Shown here one piece after another: positions 19,362 to 28,218 of a stretch of 48,448 nucleotides of DNA. The translations under genes were made by a program, and so were the position numbers. Source of the stretch: an uncultured Enterorhabdus sp. (lineage in GTDB: Bacteria; Actinomycetota; Coriobacteriia; Coriobacteriales; Eggerthellaceae). The stretch's first letter is position 1; each line of letters opens with the position of its first letter. The notes beneath the pieces are model-generated. The model made no database searches, was not told the DNA's origin, and was given only the letters and a program-made list of their open reading frames with translations. Location: NCBI GenBank assembly GCA_947573925.1, contig CANPHS010000003.1, positions 1 to 48,448 on the forward strand, given 5' to 3'.

Positions 19362-20259
19362 CGAAATGGAGGTGGTGCGTTTCGAGGCGGACAACGGCCA
19401 GGAGATCACCGTCACCGAGCAGGACGTGCGCGACCTCCTGGCGGCCGGCGGCAACGCCGTGCAGAACGTGACGCCCCAGGAGATCAAGGCGTACCTGCGC
19501 CTGTGCCAGGCCCAGCGCCTCAACCCCTTCACCAAGGACGCCTACATCGTCAAGTACGGGAGCTCCCCGGCCACGGTCATCGCCGGCAAGGAGACGTTCA
19601 CCAAGCGGGCGCAGCGCAACCCCAAGTTCCGGGGCTACACGGCGGGCATCACCGTCGCGCGCCCGGACGGCACCATCGACCGCCGCGAGGGATCCATGAT
19701 GGTGCAGGGCGACACGCTGGTGGGCGGCTGGTGCAGCGTGAGCATCGAGGGCTACGACCGCCCCATGTACGACGAGGTGGCCTTCGGCGAGTACACCACC
19801 GGCAAGAGCAACTGGGCCAAGATGCCGGCCACCATGATCCGCAAGGTGGCCATCTGCCACGCCCTGCGCGAGGCGTTCCCGGAGGATCTGGGAGGGCTCT
19901 ACGGCTCCGAGGAGATGGACCAGGCCCGGGAGCGCCAGGGAGCGCCCGCGGTGCCGTACCAGGCCCCGCAGCCGTGCCCTCAGCAGGCGCAGCCGGCACC
20001 CCAGGCGCAGCAGCCCCGCCAGCACTCCCCGCTCGACCTCTACAAGCTGGCGCTCATCCGCGCCCGCGACGAGCGCGGGGTTCCCTGCGAAGACGCCATG
20101 GCCGCCGTGGAGGCGGCCCTCGGCAAGCCCCGCGAGGAGTACGACGCGGACGATTTGGCCGCGGCCGTCGTGGTGGTGGACGGCCTGGGGCAGCCCGAGC
20201 CGGAGTACGAGGTCGTGGAGGAGCAGCTTCCCCTGGCCGACGACGACATACCGTTTTAG
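19354..20259 (+). CDS. recT: RecT/Bet-family single-strand annealing protein
   Basis: LCQAQRLNPFTKDAYIVKYGSSPATVIAGKETFTKRAQRNPKFRGYTAGI and KSNWAKMPATMIRKVAICHALREAFPEDLGGLY. Confidence 0.9.
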   Translation: MSSEMEVVRFEADNGQEITVTEQDVRDLLAAGGNAVQNVTPQEIKAYLRLCQAQRLNPFTKDAYIVKYGSSPATVIAGKETFTKRAQRNPKFRGYTAGITVARPDGTIDRREGSMMVQGDTLVGGWCSVSIEGYDRPMYDEVAFGEYTTGKSNWAKMPATMIRKVAICHALREAFPEDLGGLYGSEEMDQARERQGAPAVPYQAPQPCPQQAQPAPQAQQPRQHSPLDLYKLALIRARDERGVPCEDAMAAVEAALGKPREEYDADDLAAAVVVVDGLGQPEPEYEVVEEQLPLADDDIPF

Positions 20260-20268
20260 GAGCTGCCA

Positions 20269-20969
20269 TGGGAATGACGATCCAGGACGATATGTGGGAG
20301 GCGGCGAAGATGCTCCCCGAGAAGCAGAGGGCCCCCTTCGTCCATGCCCTCGTGGCCTACGGGATGGACGGGGCCGAGCCGAAGGGGACGCCCCCGTGGC
20401 TGCCCGTCTTCCACGTGATCCGCGACCGGCTGAGGATGTCGGCCGAGGCGTCCGAGAAGGGCCGCAGCATGGCCCGGGCGCGGTGGGACAAGAAGCGCCA
20501 GCAGGATGCGGCGGCACCGCTCGTGCATATGCAGCAGCATATGCACGAGCATGATGCTGGCGGCGTGCCTGTGCATGATGCTGAGTATGAGAGTGAGATA
20601 GAGGATAGGAACCCCCCTATAGTCCCCCCTTATGCCGAAGTCGATTTTGACGCGCCCGCCCCCGGCGCCAACTTCTCCCTCCAATGCCTGGCCGCCCTCA
20701 CGGAGGTGTCGGGCCAGACGTACACCACGATGCCGGCGAAGTGCCGCCGCGAGCTGGAGAGGGCCGAGGGCCGCTTCACGGCGGACCAGGTGCGGGCCAT
20801 GGTCGAGTTCAAGCGCGACGAGTGGCGGGCCAAGGACGCCCGCGACGGCACCACGTTCTCGCGGAACCTGACCCCGAACACGCTGTTCAGCCCGGACCAC
20901 TTCGAGCAGTACATGGGCCAGTCAATGGCCCACCGGGAGGAGGCGGGGCGCTATGCGGATTACGACTAG
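20269..20969 (+). CDS. phage replication initiation protein (Phg_2220_C-like C-terminus)
   Basis: C-terminal FSRNLTPNTLFSPDHFEQYMGQ pattern; directly upstream of a DnaC-like loader. Confidence 0.75.
20519..20550. repeat. perfect 14-bp inverted repeat inside the initiator gene (candidate origin)
   Basis: GCTCGTGCATATGC-AGCA-GCATATGCACGAGC followed by CATGATGCTG repeats and a lower-GC stretch. Confidence 0.85.
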
Positions 20970-21729
20970 GCGGCGTCCCTCCGTGCCAGACCCCAAGCCG
21001 TGCGAGCACTGCGGGCGCCTCCTTGCCCCGCGCACCGTGGAGGTGGAGTTCGGCATGCAGGGCACGAGCGAGGTGTTCGCCGGCTGGGAGCCGTGCGGCT
21101 GCGAGGGCGCCGTCGCCGCCAGGGCCGAATGGGAGGCCGGGCGGGAGCGGGCGGAGCACGCGGCCGAGGAGGCCCGCTGGGAGCGGACGCTCGAATCGTC
21201 CGGAATCCCGCCCCGCTACCGGGGGGCGACCCACCCCTGGGCCGCGAGGCTGGCCGGGCGTCTTTCCGCGGGCGACGGCGTGTACCTGCACGGGCCCAAC
21301 GGCACCGGCAAGACCACGCTCGCCTGCGCGGCGGCGCTCATCTGCATGCGCAATGGGATGGGCGTCAAGTTCGCCGTGGCGACCAAGCTGCTGGACGGCC
21401 TGCGCGAGTTCGGCGACGGGCAGCGCGAGCTGCTGGAATCGCTCGTCCGGTGCGACCTGCTGATCGTGGACGACCTGGGCAAGGAGGGAGCGGCCACCCC
21501 CAGGGCGGCGGAGAAGCTGTTCGACCTGTTCAACGACCGCTACAACGCCCAGACGCTCGCCGACCCGAAGCCGATCCTGGTGACGAGCAACTTCCCGCGC
21601 GGGGAGGTCGCCGCCCGGGTGAGCCAGGGCGGCTCCGGCTTGGCCATCGCCAGCCGGCTGAAGGAGACAACCTATGCCGTCCCCATGGACGGCGAGGACT
21701 GGAGGAAGGGAGGCGCCCGTGAGCGATAG
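20953..21729 (+). CDS. DnaC-like helicase loader ATPase
   Basis: Walker A GPNGTGKTTLA; Walker B DLLIVDDLGKE; NRYNAQ...ILVTSNF; N-terminal CEHC zinc-finger-like motif. Confidence 0.88.
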   Translation: MRITTRRRPSVPDPKPCEHCGRLLAPRTVEVEFGMQGTSEVFAGWEPCGCEGAVAARAEWEAGRERAEHAAEEARWERTLESSGIPPRYRGATHPWAARLAGRLSAGDGVYLHGPNGTGKTTLACAAALICMRNGMGVKFAVATKLLDGLREFGDGQRELLESLVRCDLLIVDDLGKEGAATPRAAEKLFDLFNDRYNAQTLADPKPILVTSNFPRGEVAARVSQGGSGLAIASRLKETTYAVPMDGEDWRKGGARER

Positions 21730-22015
21730 CGTCATGCAGGACCGGCGCGAGTGCTACGCCACCCGCGCCACCGTGGGCCTGGACAGGCACCACGTGTTCA
21801 AGGCCTCCCGCCGCAAGGCCAGCGAGGAGATGGGCCTGTGGGTGTGGCTGCGCCACGACGTGCACATGGCCATGCACGACCACCGCCCGCCCTGGGAGGC
21901 GCTGGAGGAGGCCCTGAAGGCCGCCGCCCAGCGGGCCTGGGAGGAATCGGGCGGCACCCGCGCGGAGTGGATGCGCCGCATCGGCGCGAACTACCTGGGA
22001 GGGGATGCGGAATGA
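21719..22015 (+). CDS. small HNH-like/YbcO-like phage protein
   Basis: RHHVFKASRR...HDVHMAMHDHRP His-rich pattern. Confidence 0.5.
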   Translation: MSDSVMQDRRECYATRATVGLDRHHVFKASRRKASEEMGLWVWLRHDVHMAMHDHRPPWEALEEALKAAAQRAWEESGGTRAEWMRRIGANYLGGDAE

Positions 22016-22269
22016 GCGGCAACTATCCCGACGGCACATGGGCCGGCGACCCCCGCGCCCCGTGGAACCGGCAGGACCCTCCCCGCCGCTGCGACCTCTG
22101 CGCCGAGTGGAGGGAGTGCCCCTGCGGCTGCGGCGAGGGCTGGTGCTCGGAGCTGTCCGAGTTCACCGCGCCCGACCCCACCGACGAGTGCGACGCCTTC
22201 GACGGCGACGCCGAAGAATACGACGACCCCCGCATCGACCAGGTGCGGGAGGAAGGATGGACAAAATGA
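22012..22269 (+). CDS. small Cys-rich hypothetical protein
   Basis: CDLCAEWRECPCGCGEGWC; ATGA overlap with upstream gene. Confidence 0.55.
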   Translation: MSGNYPDGTWAGDPRAPWNRQDPPRRCDLCAEWRECPCGCGEGWCSELSEFTAPDPTDECDAFDGDAEEYDDPRIDQVREEGWTK

Positions 22270-23123
22270 CCGGAAAAGACCCCAAGGACATGACCGCAAG
22301 CGAGCTGCTGCGGAAAGTGGATAGACACCCGTGCTCCATGTGCCATCTCGTCATGGCGGGAGAAGAGTCGTGCGCCACGACAGCCTGCGAATCCTGGGCG
22401 TACCGCCTCGCCGACAAGGTCGACGCCGAGCTGGCCCAGGCCACCGCCTATGGAATCTCCGAGGGCTTCAATTCATCCCTGCGGGCAGGTGCCGAGCTAT
22501 GGGCCAAGGCCAACGGCTGGCCCGACTTCCGCGATGGGGATGACTTCGGGCAGTGGCTCGACCGCTGCGCCCTCCCGCGCCCCTGCTACGAGAACGGCGA
22601 GCCTGTGCAGTTCGGCGATTCCTTCCTGCGATGGGACGGGAAAAGCGGCAACGATGGCGAGAAAGTTACCGAAATCACGGTTCGAGGCGGCGATTGCTAC
22701 CGTTGGAGCCTCAATGGCGATTGCTGCACGAGCCAGCTTGTCAAGCGCCCCGCCCCCGAGGTGCTGGGGGCCGACGGGCTGCCCGTCGTGGCGGGGGAGG
22801 AGGTGTGGAGCCTGTCCGGCACGGGGCCTCACACGGTGGGAACCGTTTACACCGACATTCAGGCTCCAGACGGGAGAGACTGCCCATGGGCCGACATCGA
22901 CAACGATGGGACATGGGCGTGCGTCGAATCGCTCACCCACACCCCTCCCGAAACCCAGGCGCGCATCGACGATGACGCCACGCTGCACCCTCGCGTGTAC
23001 TACGCAGAGCATATCGGCCACGACGTTGACTTGAAGGACGACGCAGAGGTCACCGAGGCCATGGTGCGCGACCTGCTGCGGCGGCAGAGGGAGCTGGACA
23101 AGCGGAAGGGGGGCGCGGAATGA
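22257..23123 (+). CDS. hypothetical phage protein
   Basis: 289-codon ORF with GGAAGG SD. Confidence 0.6.
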   Translation: MDKMTGKDPKDMTASELLRKVDRHPCSMCHLVMAGEESCATTACESWAYRLADKVDAELAQATAYGISEGFNSSLRAGAELWAKANGWPDFRDGDDFGQWLDRCALPRPCYENGEPVQFGDSFLRWDGKSGNDGEKVTEITVRGGDCYRWSLNGDCCTSQLVKRPAPEVLGADGLPVVAGEEVWSLSGTGPHTVGTVYTDIQAPDGRDCPWADIDNDGTWACVESLTHTPPETQARIDDDATLHPRVYYAEHIGHDVDLKDDAEVTEAMVRDLLRRQRELDKRKGGAE

Positions 23124-23308
23124 TCTGCCCGATGACGCTTGCAAACAACGAAGCTTTCAACCACGGGGCCATGGAGTGCGACCCAGACTGCGCGTGGGCG
23201 TTCGAGTGGAACGGAAAGCTGTCCTGCGCGATCGCCATACACTGCGTTGGGATGCAGGGAGTCAACGCGCAACCGCTAGATGATGATTCCGAGAAGGGAG
23301 GCGAGTAG
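23120..23308 (+). CDS. small hypothetical phage protein
   Basis: 62-aa ORF, ATGA overlap. Confidence 0.5.
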   Translation: MICPMTLANNEAFNHGAMECDPDCAWAFEWNGKLSCAIAIHCVGMQGVNAQPLDDDSEKGGE

Positions 23309-23310
23309 CC

Positions 23311-23844
23311 ATGTGCGAGTACTGCGAGAACACGAAGCTCCTCGGAAATTCGAAGAGCCTCATCGAGGGCGTTGACGCCGCGATCGATGGAGGCAAGCTG
23401 CGCGTCAGCGGATGGTTCGACGGAATCGCGGGCGTGCAGCCGCTGTACATCCCCGTCAACTACTGCCCCATGTGCGGGCGCGACCTGAGAGGAAACGACA
23501 TGCCTAGGCTCTACATCTCCGGCCCCGTGACGGGCAAGCCGGACGGCAACCGCGAGGCGTTCGAGGAGGCGCGCAGAGAGCTGCGTCACTGGCACATGGT
23601 GAGCATCCCGCACGAGTACGTAGATGCCGAAACGACGCACGAAGAGGCCATGGCCATCCTCTTGCACCAGCTGACGGATCGCACGTACTCGTACCGCAAG
23701 GGAAAGTGCGCCAACCTCTACGACGGCGTGGCCATCCTCCCCGGCTGGGAGCAGTCGGAGGGCGCGAGGCTTGAGAAGGCCGTGGCCGAGGCCTGCGGGA
23801 TACCGTGCAAGACCGTGGACGAGTGGTTGGAGGAGGCGCGATGA
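23311..23844 (+). CDS. Cys-rich N-terminus fused to DUF4406 / nucleoside deoxyribosyltransferase-like domain
   Basis: CEYC...CPMCGRDL zinc-ribbon pairs then MPRLYISGPVTGKPDGNREAFEEARRELR. Confidence 0.65.
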   Translation: MCEYCENTKLLGNSKSLIEGVDAAIDGGKLRVSGWFDGIAGVQPLYIPVNYCPMCGRDLRGNDMPRLYISGPVTGKPDGNREAFEEARRELRHWHMVSIPHEYVDAETTHEEAMAILLHQLTDRTYSYRKGKCANLYDGVAILPGWEQSEGARLEKAVAEACGIPCKTVDEWLEEAR

Positions 23845-24155
23845 GGAAAATCGAGGTGCCGAAGCTGATCGAGCCGTGGCGCATCATCTGCGCGGCCCAG
23901 TCGGAGCCTGACTACAGCGAGGAGCGGTACATCCTCATCTACGCGGGCGAGAACGTGTGGGACGACGAGTTCGCGGTCATCGAGGGCGGCCACTGCTCGT
24001 GCTATGGATGGAACGATGTCACATGGGACGGCGTTGAGTACGGGCGCGACGAGCTGCTGAAGCTCGCCGAGTCGAAGATCGGCGACAGCGGTTGGTACTG
24101 CCGATGCGAGCAGCGTTTTTGGAAGCTGGTCGTTATGGCGTTGGAGGTGTCCTAA
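23841..24155 (+). CDS. hypothetical phage protein
   Basis: 105-codon ORF, ATGA overlap. Confidence 0.55.
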   Translation: MRKIEVPKLIEPWRIICAAQSEPDYSEERYILIYAGENVWDDEFAVIEGGHCSCYGWNDVTWDGVEYGRDELLKLAESKIGDSGWYCRCEQRFWKLVVMALEVS

Positions 24156-24385
24156 TGAACGACTATGAGCGCGGCGAAGAGCAGATATGGCGCGCAACCG
24201 AGGCAAACTGCCGCCAGACGACGTGGGTTAGTGTAGGCGGCCTGGTGCGGTGCGAGAGATGTGTCAACTGGGGCGCGTTGGCGGGTAACTACTCTCCCGA
24301 CTGGTGCCCAGTAGTGCAGAAGCACACGAGACCGACGGACTGGTGCTGCTGGGGCGCGGGGAAAGGAGAATCCGATGAGCGATGA
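24155..24385 (+). CDS. hypothetical Cys-rich phage protein
   Basis: 77-codon ORF, stop/start overlap with upstream gene. Confidence 0.5.
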   Translation: MNDYERGEEQIWRATEANCRQTTWVSVGGLVRCERCVNWGALAGNYSPDWCPVVQKHTRPTDWCCWGAGKGESDER

Positions 24386-24704
24386 GCTTAAGCCTTGTCC
24401 GTTCTGCGGGGGCGAGGCGAAGGCGTTCTACTGTGAAGAAAGCGGCACGTTCGATGTGCAGTGTCAGCAGTGCGGAGCGATTCCCTTCATAGGGTCGCGT
24501 ACATCCGAAAGGAAGACGATGGCCGATGTCATCGCCGCCTGGAACGCCCGCGCCGAGCACACGTGCCGAATTGAGCCGGCTAAAGACGGCGGCTGGTACT
24601 GCTCGGAGTGCCATGTTTGGATTTCCCCTTCCCCCATGGCGAACGCCACGGAGTACCTGCTTCCCCGTTGGTGCCCGAACTGCGGCGCGAAGGTGGTGGG
24701 GTAG
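24375..24704 (+). CDS. Lar-like (restriction alleviation family) zinc-ribbon protein
   Basis: LKPCPFCGGEAKAFY...CQQCGA...VIAAWNARA signature. Confidence 0.75.
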   Translation: MSDELKPCPFCGGEAKAFYCEESGTFDVQCQQCGAIPFIGSRTSERKTMADVIAAWNARAEHTCRIEPAKDGGWYCSECHVWISPSPMANATEYLLPRWCPNCGAKVVG

Positions 24705-25001
24705 ATGAGAAGCATAAGCTACCGATTCGCTCCCAACGACGCCGTAGCCGCCGAGCGGGAGCAGATGGAGCCCGTGTCCGGGGTGCCCATGGTGCGGGTG
24801 CTCGACGCCGACGGCAAGGAGCTCTTCCGGGGCTGGTACGTGCGCCACGAGTGCCGCCAGCCCTACGTGATGGACGACGAGCTGCGGCCCAGCGACGTGG
24901 CCCATCTCGTCGCCGTGTCCGGCTCCGCCGACTGGGGCCTTGAGCGCCCCCTGCGCATCATCGAGGTCACGCCGCCGCACCGCATCGAGGTGATCGCATG
25001 A
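24705..25001 (+). CDS. hypothetical phage protein
   Basis: 98-aa ORF in operon. Confidence 0.5.
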   Translation: MRSISYRFAPNDAVAAEREQMEPVSGVPMVRVLDADGKELFRGWYVRHECRQPYVMDDELRPSDVAHLVAVSGSADWGLERPLRIIEVTPPHRIEVIA

Positions 25002-25189
25002 GCATGGCCGAATTGTTTGTCGCATGCATCTCCGTCTTCGGCCTTATCGTTCTCTTCGTCGTCCTCTTCGCGGCCGCCGTGTCTGTTGGCATCTTGCTCT
25101 GCGCCACGCTGTGGGCGCTCGTCAAGCCGTTGCTCGCAGGAGCCATCGACGCCTGGATGGAGTGGTTCGAGCGGAGGACGGAATGCTAG
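24998..25189 (+). CDS. small membrane protein
   Basis: 63-aa ORF with long hydrophobic segment, ATGA overlap. Confidence 0.45.
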   Translation: MSMAELFVACISVFGLIVLFVVLFAAAVSVGILLCATLWALVKPLLAGAIDAWMEWFERRTEC

Positions 25190-25271
25190 CCCGCGCCGCC
25201 ATGGCGGCGGTGCTCGTGCCCGTGGGTGTGGTGTGCTGGATGTCGTGGAGCGAAGGAAGGAGGTGCAACTG

Positions 25272-26291
25272 GTGGGCAAGGTAGTGGACTGCTTCGCCGG
25301 CGGGGGCGGCGCCTCCACCGGCATCGAGGCTGCCTTGGGCAAGCCGTGCGACATAGCCGTCAATCACGACCCCAAGGCCATCGCGATGCACCGGGCGAAC
25401 CACCCGCGCACGCACCACGTGACCGAGGACATCTTCGAGGCCGATCTTCGGCACCTCGTGGGCGACGAGCCGGTGGACGTGATGTGGGCCAGCCCGGACT
25501 GCACGAGCCATTCCCGGGCCAAGGGAGGGGCGCCGCGCCTGTCGGGCCTGCGGATGCTGCCCTGGGCCGTGCACAAGCACGCGAGCGAGATCAAGCCAAA
25601 CGTGATCTTCATGGAGAACGTGGCCGAGATACAGAAGTGGGGGCCGCTCGGCTCCGACGGGCGGCCGATCAAGGCCCGCGAGGGCGAGGAGTACAACCGC
25701 TTCGTGGAGGCCATGGGAGAGCTGGGCTACACCTTCGAGTGCCGCGAGCTGTCGGCCTGCGACTACGGGGCGCCGACCACCCGCCGCCGGTGGTACGCCG
25801 TGCTCAGGCGCGACGGGCTGCCAACCCGGTGGCCCGAGCCGACCCACGGGGACGGCCTGTTCGGCGAGCCCTACGTGCCGGTGTCGGAGTGCATCGACTT
25901 CTCGGACACCGGGGAGTCGATCTTCGGCCGCAAGCGCCCCCTGGCCGAGGCCACCATGCGCCGCATCGCCAGAGGGCTGCGAAAGTTCGTGCTGGACGAC
26001 CCGGAGCCGTTCCTGGTGCAGATCGGCTACGGGGAGCGCCCGGGCCAGGCGCCGAGGATAGGGTCGGTGCGCGAGCCTCTGGGCACGGTGGTGGCCCAGG
26101 GCGTCAAGCACTACCTGTGCACGCCGTTCGTCACGAAGTTCTACGGCACGAACACCGGCCACAGGGTGGACGAGCCGCTGCACACCATCACAGCCTCGTC
26201 GGGCCACCTCCCGCGAGGAGACGAGCCTCGCCGCGGAGGAGAGGTTGGGCTAGCGACACAGTTGAGACCATGCAGGTGCGCGGGGTTCTGA
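25272..26291 (+). CDS. DNA (cytosine-5-)-methyltransferase, apparently short at the C-terminus
   Basis: VDCFAGGGGASTGIEAA (motif I), WASPDCTSHSRAKGG (PC-like motif IV), IFMENV (motif VI), YGAPTTRRRWYAV (motif VIII); GTG start with AGGAGG SD. Confidence 0.8.
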   Translation: MGKVVDCFAGGGGASTGIEAALGKPCDIAVNHDPKAIAMHRANHPRTHHVTEDIFEADLRHLVGDEPVDVMWASPDCTSHSRAKGGAPRLSGLRMLPWAVHKHASEIKPNVIFMENVAEIQKWGPLGSDGRPIKAREGEEYNRFVEAMGELGYTFECRELSACDYGAPTTRRRWYAVLRRDGLPTRWPEPTHGDGLFGEPYVPVSECIDFSDTGESIFGRKRPLAEATMRRIARGLRKFVLDDPEPFLVQIGYGERPGQAPRIGSVREPLGTVVAQGVKHYLCTPFVTKFYGTNTGHRVDEPLHTITASSGHLPRGDEPRRGGEVGLATQLRPCRCAGF

Positions 26292-26319
26292 TCGGTGCGC
26301 CCGCGCCCTCCTTCTGATT

Positions 26320-26350
26320 GGGCCGCCCTGGAGGGCGGCCCGCTGCTTTT
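26320..26350 (+). terminator. rho-independent terminator
   Basis: GGGCCGCCC-TGGA-GGGCGGCCC then TTTT. Confidence 0.65.
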
Positions 26351-26394
26351 GCGACACCTCCCCCACCATGACCCCGAGAGAGAGGAGGTGCCCC

Positions 26395-26541
26395 GTGCCC
26401 CTGAGCCAGATGGAGTGCTGCAAGTGCCGCGGCAAGTTCCCCGTGCGCCGACAGCGCGGCAAGCTGCGCAAGCGAGACCATATCAAGACCATGTGGTGCC
26501 CGTGGTGCAAGAGCGTCACGCCGCACCGCGAGAGGTTCTAA
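26395..26541 (+). CDS. 48-aa double-CxxC zinc-ribbon protein preceding terminase (absent from supplied ORF list)
   Basis: GTG start with AGAGGAGG SD; VPLSQMECCKCRGKFPVRRQRGKLRKRDHIKTMWCPWCKSVTPHRERF. Confidence 0.65.
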   Translation: MPLSQMECCKCRGKFPVRRQRGKLRKRDHIKTMWCPWCKSVTPHRERF

Positions 26542-28197
26542 GTGCTCACCCCCAAGCAGGAGAAATACTGCCAGGCCCGCACGCGCGGGCTCTCCCAGCG
26601 CCAGGCGTACCGGGAGGCGTACCCCTCGGCAATCCGGTGGAAGGAATCCACGGTCGATACCAAGGCGTACGAGCTGGAGCGCAATGGTGAGATTTTGGAT
26701 AGGCTCGCCTACCTTCGCGAGGCCGCCGCCAAGGAGGCACGCATCACCCGCGCCCAGGTCATCGACCGCTTGGCCGACATAGCCGAGGACGCCTACGAGC
26801 GGGCCCGCGACGCCAGCCCCCTCAACTACGGCGCCGCTTCGAGCGCCGCCATCAGGAGCAGCGAGGCCCTTCTCAAATGGCTGCCCGAGGACGAGCCCGA
26901 GGCGCGGCCCGTGTTCGTGGCGGACTTCGGCCTCCTCATCGCCCCGGCCTTCCTGCGGCCCCACCGCCTCATCGCCGCGGGCGAGATCACCGACGTGTGG
27001 CTCGGCGGCGGCCGCGGCTCCATGAAGTCCTCCTTCGCCGCGCTCGAATTGGTCAACTGGATAGAGCGCCACCCCGACCAGCACGGCCTGGTGCTGATGC
27101 GCTACAAGAACTCCCTGCGCGACTCCGCCTACGCCCAGGTGGTGTGGGCCGTCAACATGCTGGGCCTGGCCGGCGAGTACGACATGCCGGACTCGACCCT
27201 GCGCATCAGGAAGAAATCGACGGGACAGCTCATCCTGTTCCGCGGGTGCGACAACCCCAAGAAGATCAAGTCCGTCAAGGTCCCCTTCGGCCACATCGGC
27301 ATCGGCTGGTACGAGGAGGCGGACATGTTCCGCGGCATGGCCGAGATCCGCATGGTCAACCAGTCGCTCACGCGCGGCGGGGCCGACTTCGTGCGCATCT
27401 ACAGCTACAATCCCCCGCGCTCGAAGACCTGCTGGATCAACGAGCACACCGAGGCCATCGAGGCGGCCGGCGGCGAGGTGTTCCGCTCGACGTACCTTGA
27501 GGCCCCGGCCGAATGGCTGGGAGCGCAGTTCATTGCCGACGCCGAGGAGCTGCGGCGCACCGACCCCAAGTCCTACGAGCACGAGTACCTGGGAATCCCC
27601 GTGGGCCTCGGCGGCAGCGTGTTCGACAACGCCGTGTTCCGCGAGGTGACAGACGAGGAGATAGCCGCCTTCGACAACATCAGGTGCGGCCAGGACTTCG
27701 GATGGTGGCCCGACCCGTGGGCCTTCGTCGTCAGCGAATGGCACCAGGCGAGCAGGACGCTCACCACGTACATAGAGGACGGCGGCAACAAGCTCCAGCC
27801 GGACGAGCAAGCCCAGCGCATCATCGACTTGCTCACATGGGCCGACGAACCGGGCGAGGCCCCCGAGTACCACCGCCTCACGGTGCGCTCCGACGATGCC
27901 AACCCCACCGCCATAGCCGCGCAGAAAGCTGCGGGAGTGAAGGCCGTGGCCGCCCAGAAGGGGAACATGCGCATGGCCTCCTACGAGTTCCTGGCCTCCA
28001 TCACCTGGATCATCGACCCCGAGCGGTGCCCACGCCTGGCCAAGGAGGTCAGGCAGATGGAGTACGAGCAGAACGCCGACGGCGAGTGGCTGAACTCCAT
28101 CCCCGACGGCAACGACCACTGGGTGGACTCGGCCCGCTACTCGGTCATGGACATCGCACGCAAGGGCAAGATGGCCTACGCGACATGGGCGGAATAA
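26542..28197 (+). CDS. phage terminase with TerS-like N-terminus fused to TerL
   Basis: N-terminal LTPKQEKYCQARTRGLSQRQAYREAYP (TerS-like) followed by Walker A GGRGSMKSS and PBSX-type large-subunit sequence. Confidence 0.85.
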   Translation: MLTPKQEKYCQARTRGLSQRQAYREAYPSAIRWKESTVDTKAYELERNGEILDRLAYLREAAAKEARITRAQVIDRLADIAEDAYERARDASPLNYGAASSAAIRSSEALLKWLPEDEPEARPVFVADFGLLIAPAFLRPHRLIAAGEITDVWLGGGRGSMKSSFAALELVNWIERHPDQHGLVLMRYKNSLRDSAYAQVVWAVNMLGLAGEYDMPDSTLRIRKKSTGQLILFRGCDNPKKIKSVKVPFGHIGIGWYEEADMFRGMAEIRMVNQSLTRGGADFVRIYSYNPPRSKTCWINEHTEAIEAAGGEVFRSTYLEAPAEWLGAQFIADAEELRRTDPKSYEHEYLGIPVGLGGSVFDNAVFREVTDEEIAAFDNIRCGQDFGWWPDPWAFVVSEWHQASRTLTTYIEDGGNKLQPDEQAQRIIDLLTWADEPGEAPEYHRLTVRSDDANPTAIAAQKAAGVKAVAAQKGNMRMASYEFLASITWIIDPERCPRLAKEVRQMEYEQNADGEWLNSIPDGNDHWVDSARYSVMDIARKGKMAYATWAE

Positions 28198-28218
28198 TCG
28201 AAGCCGCGAGAGAGGAGC

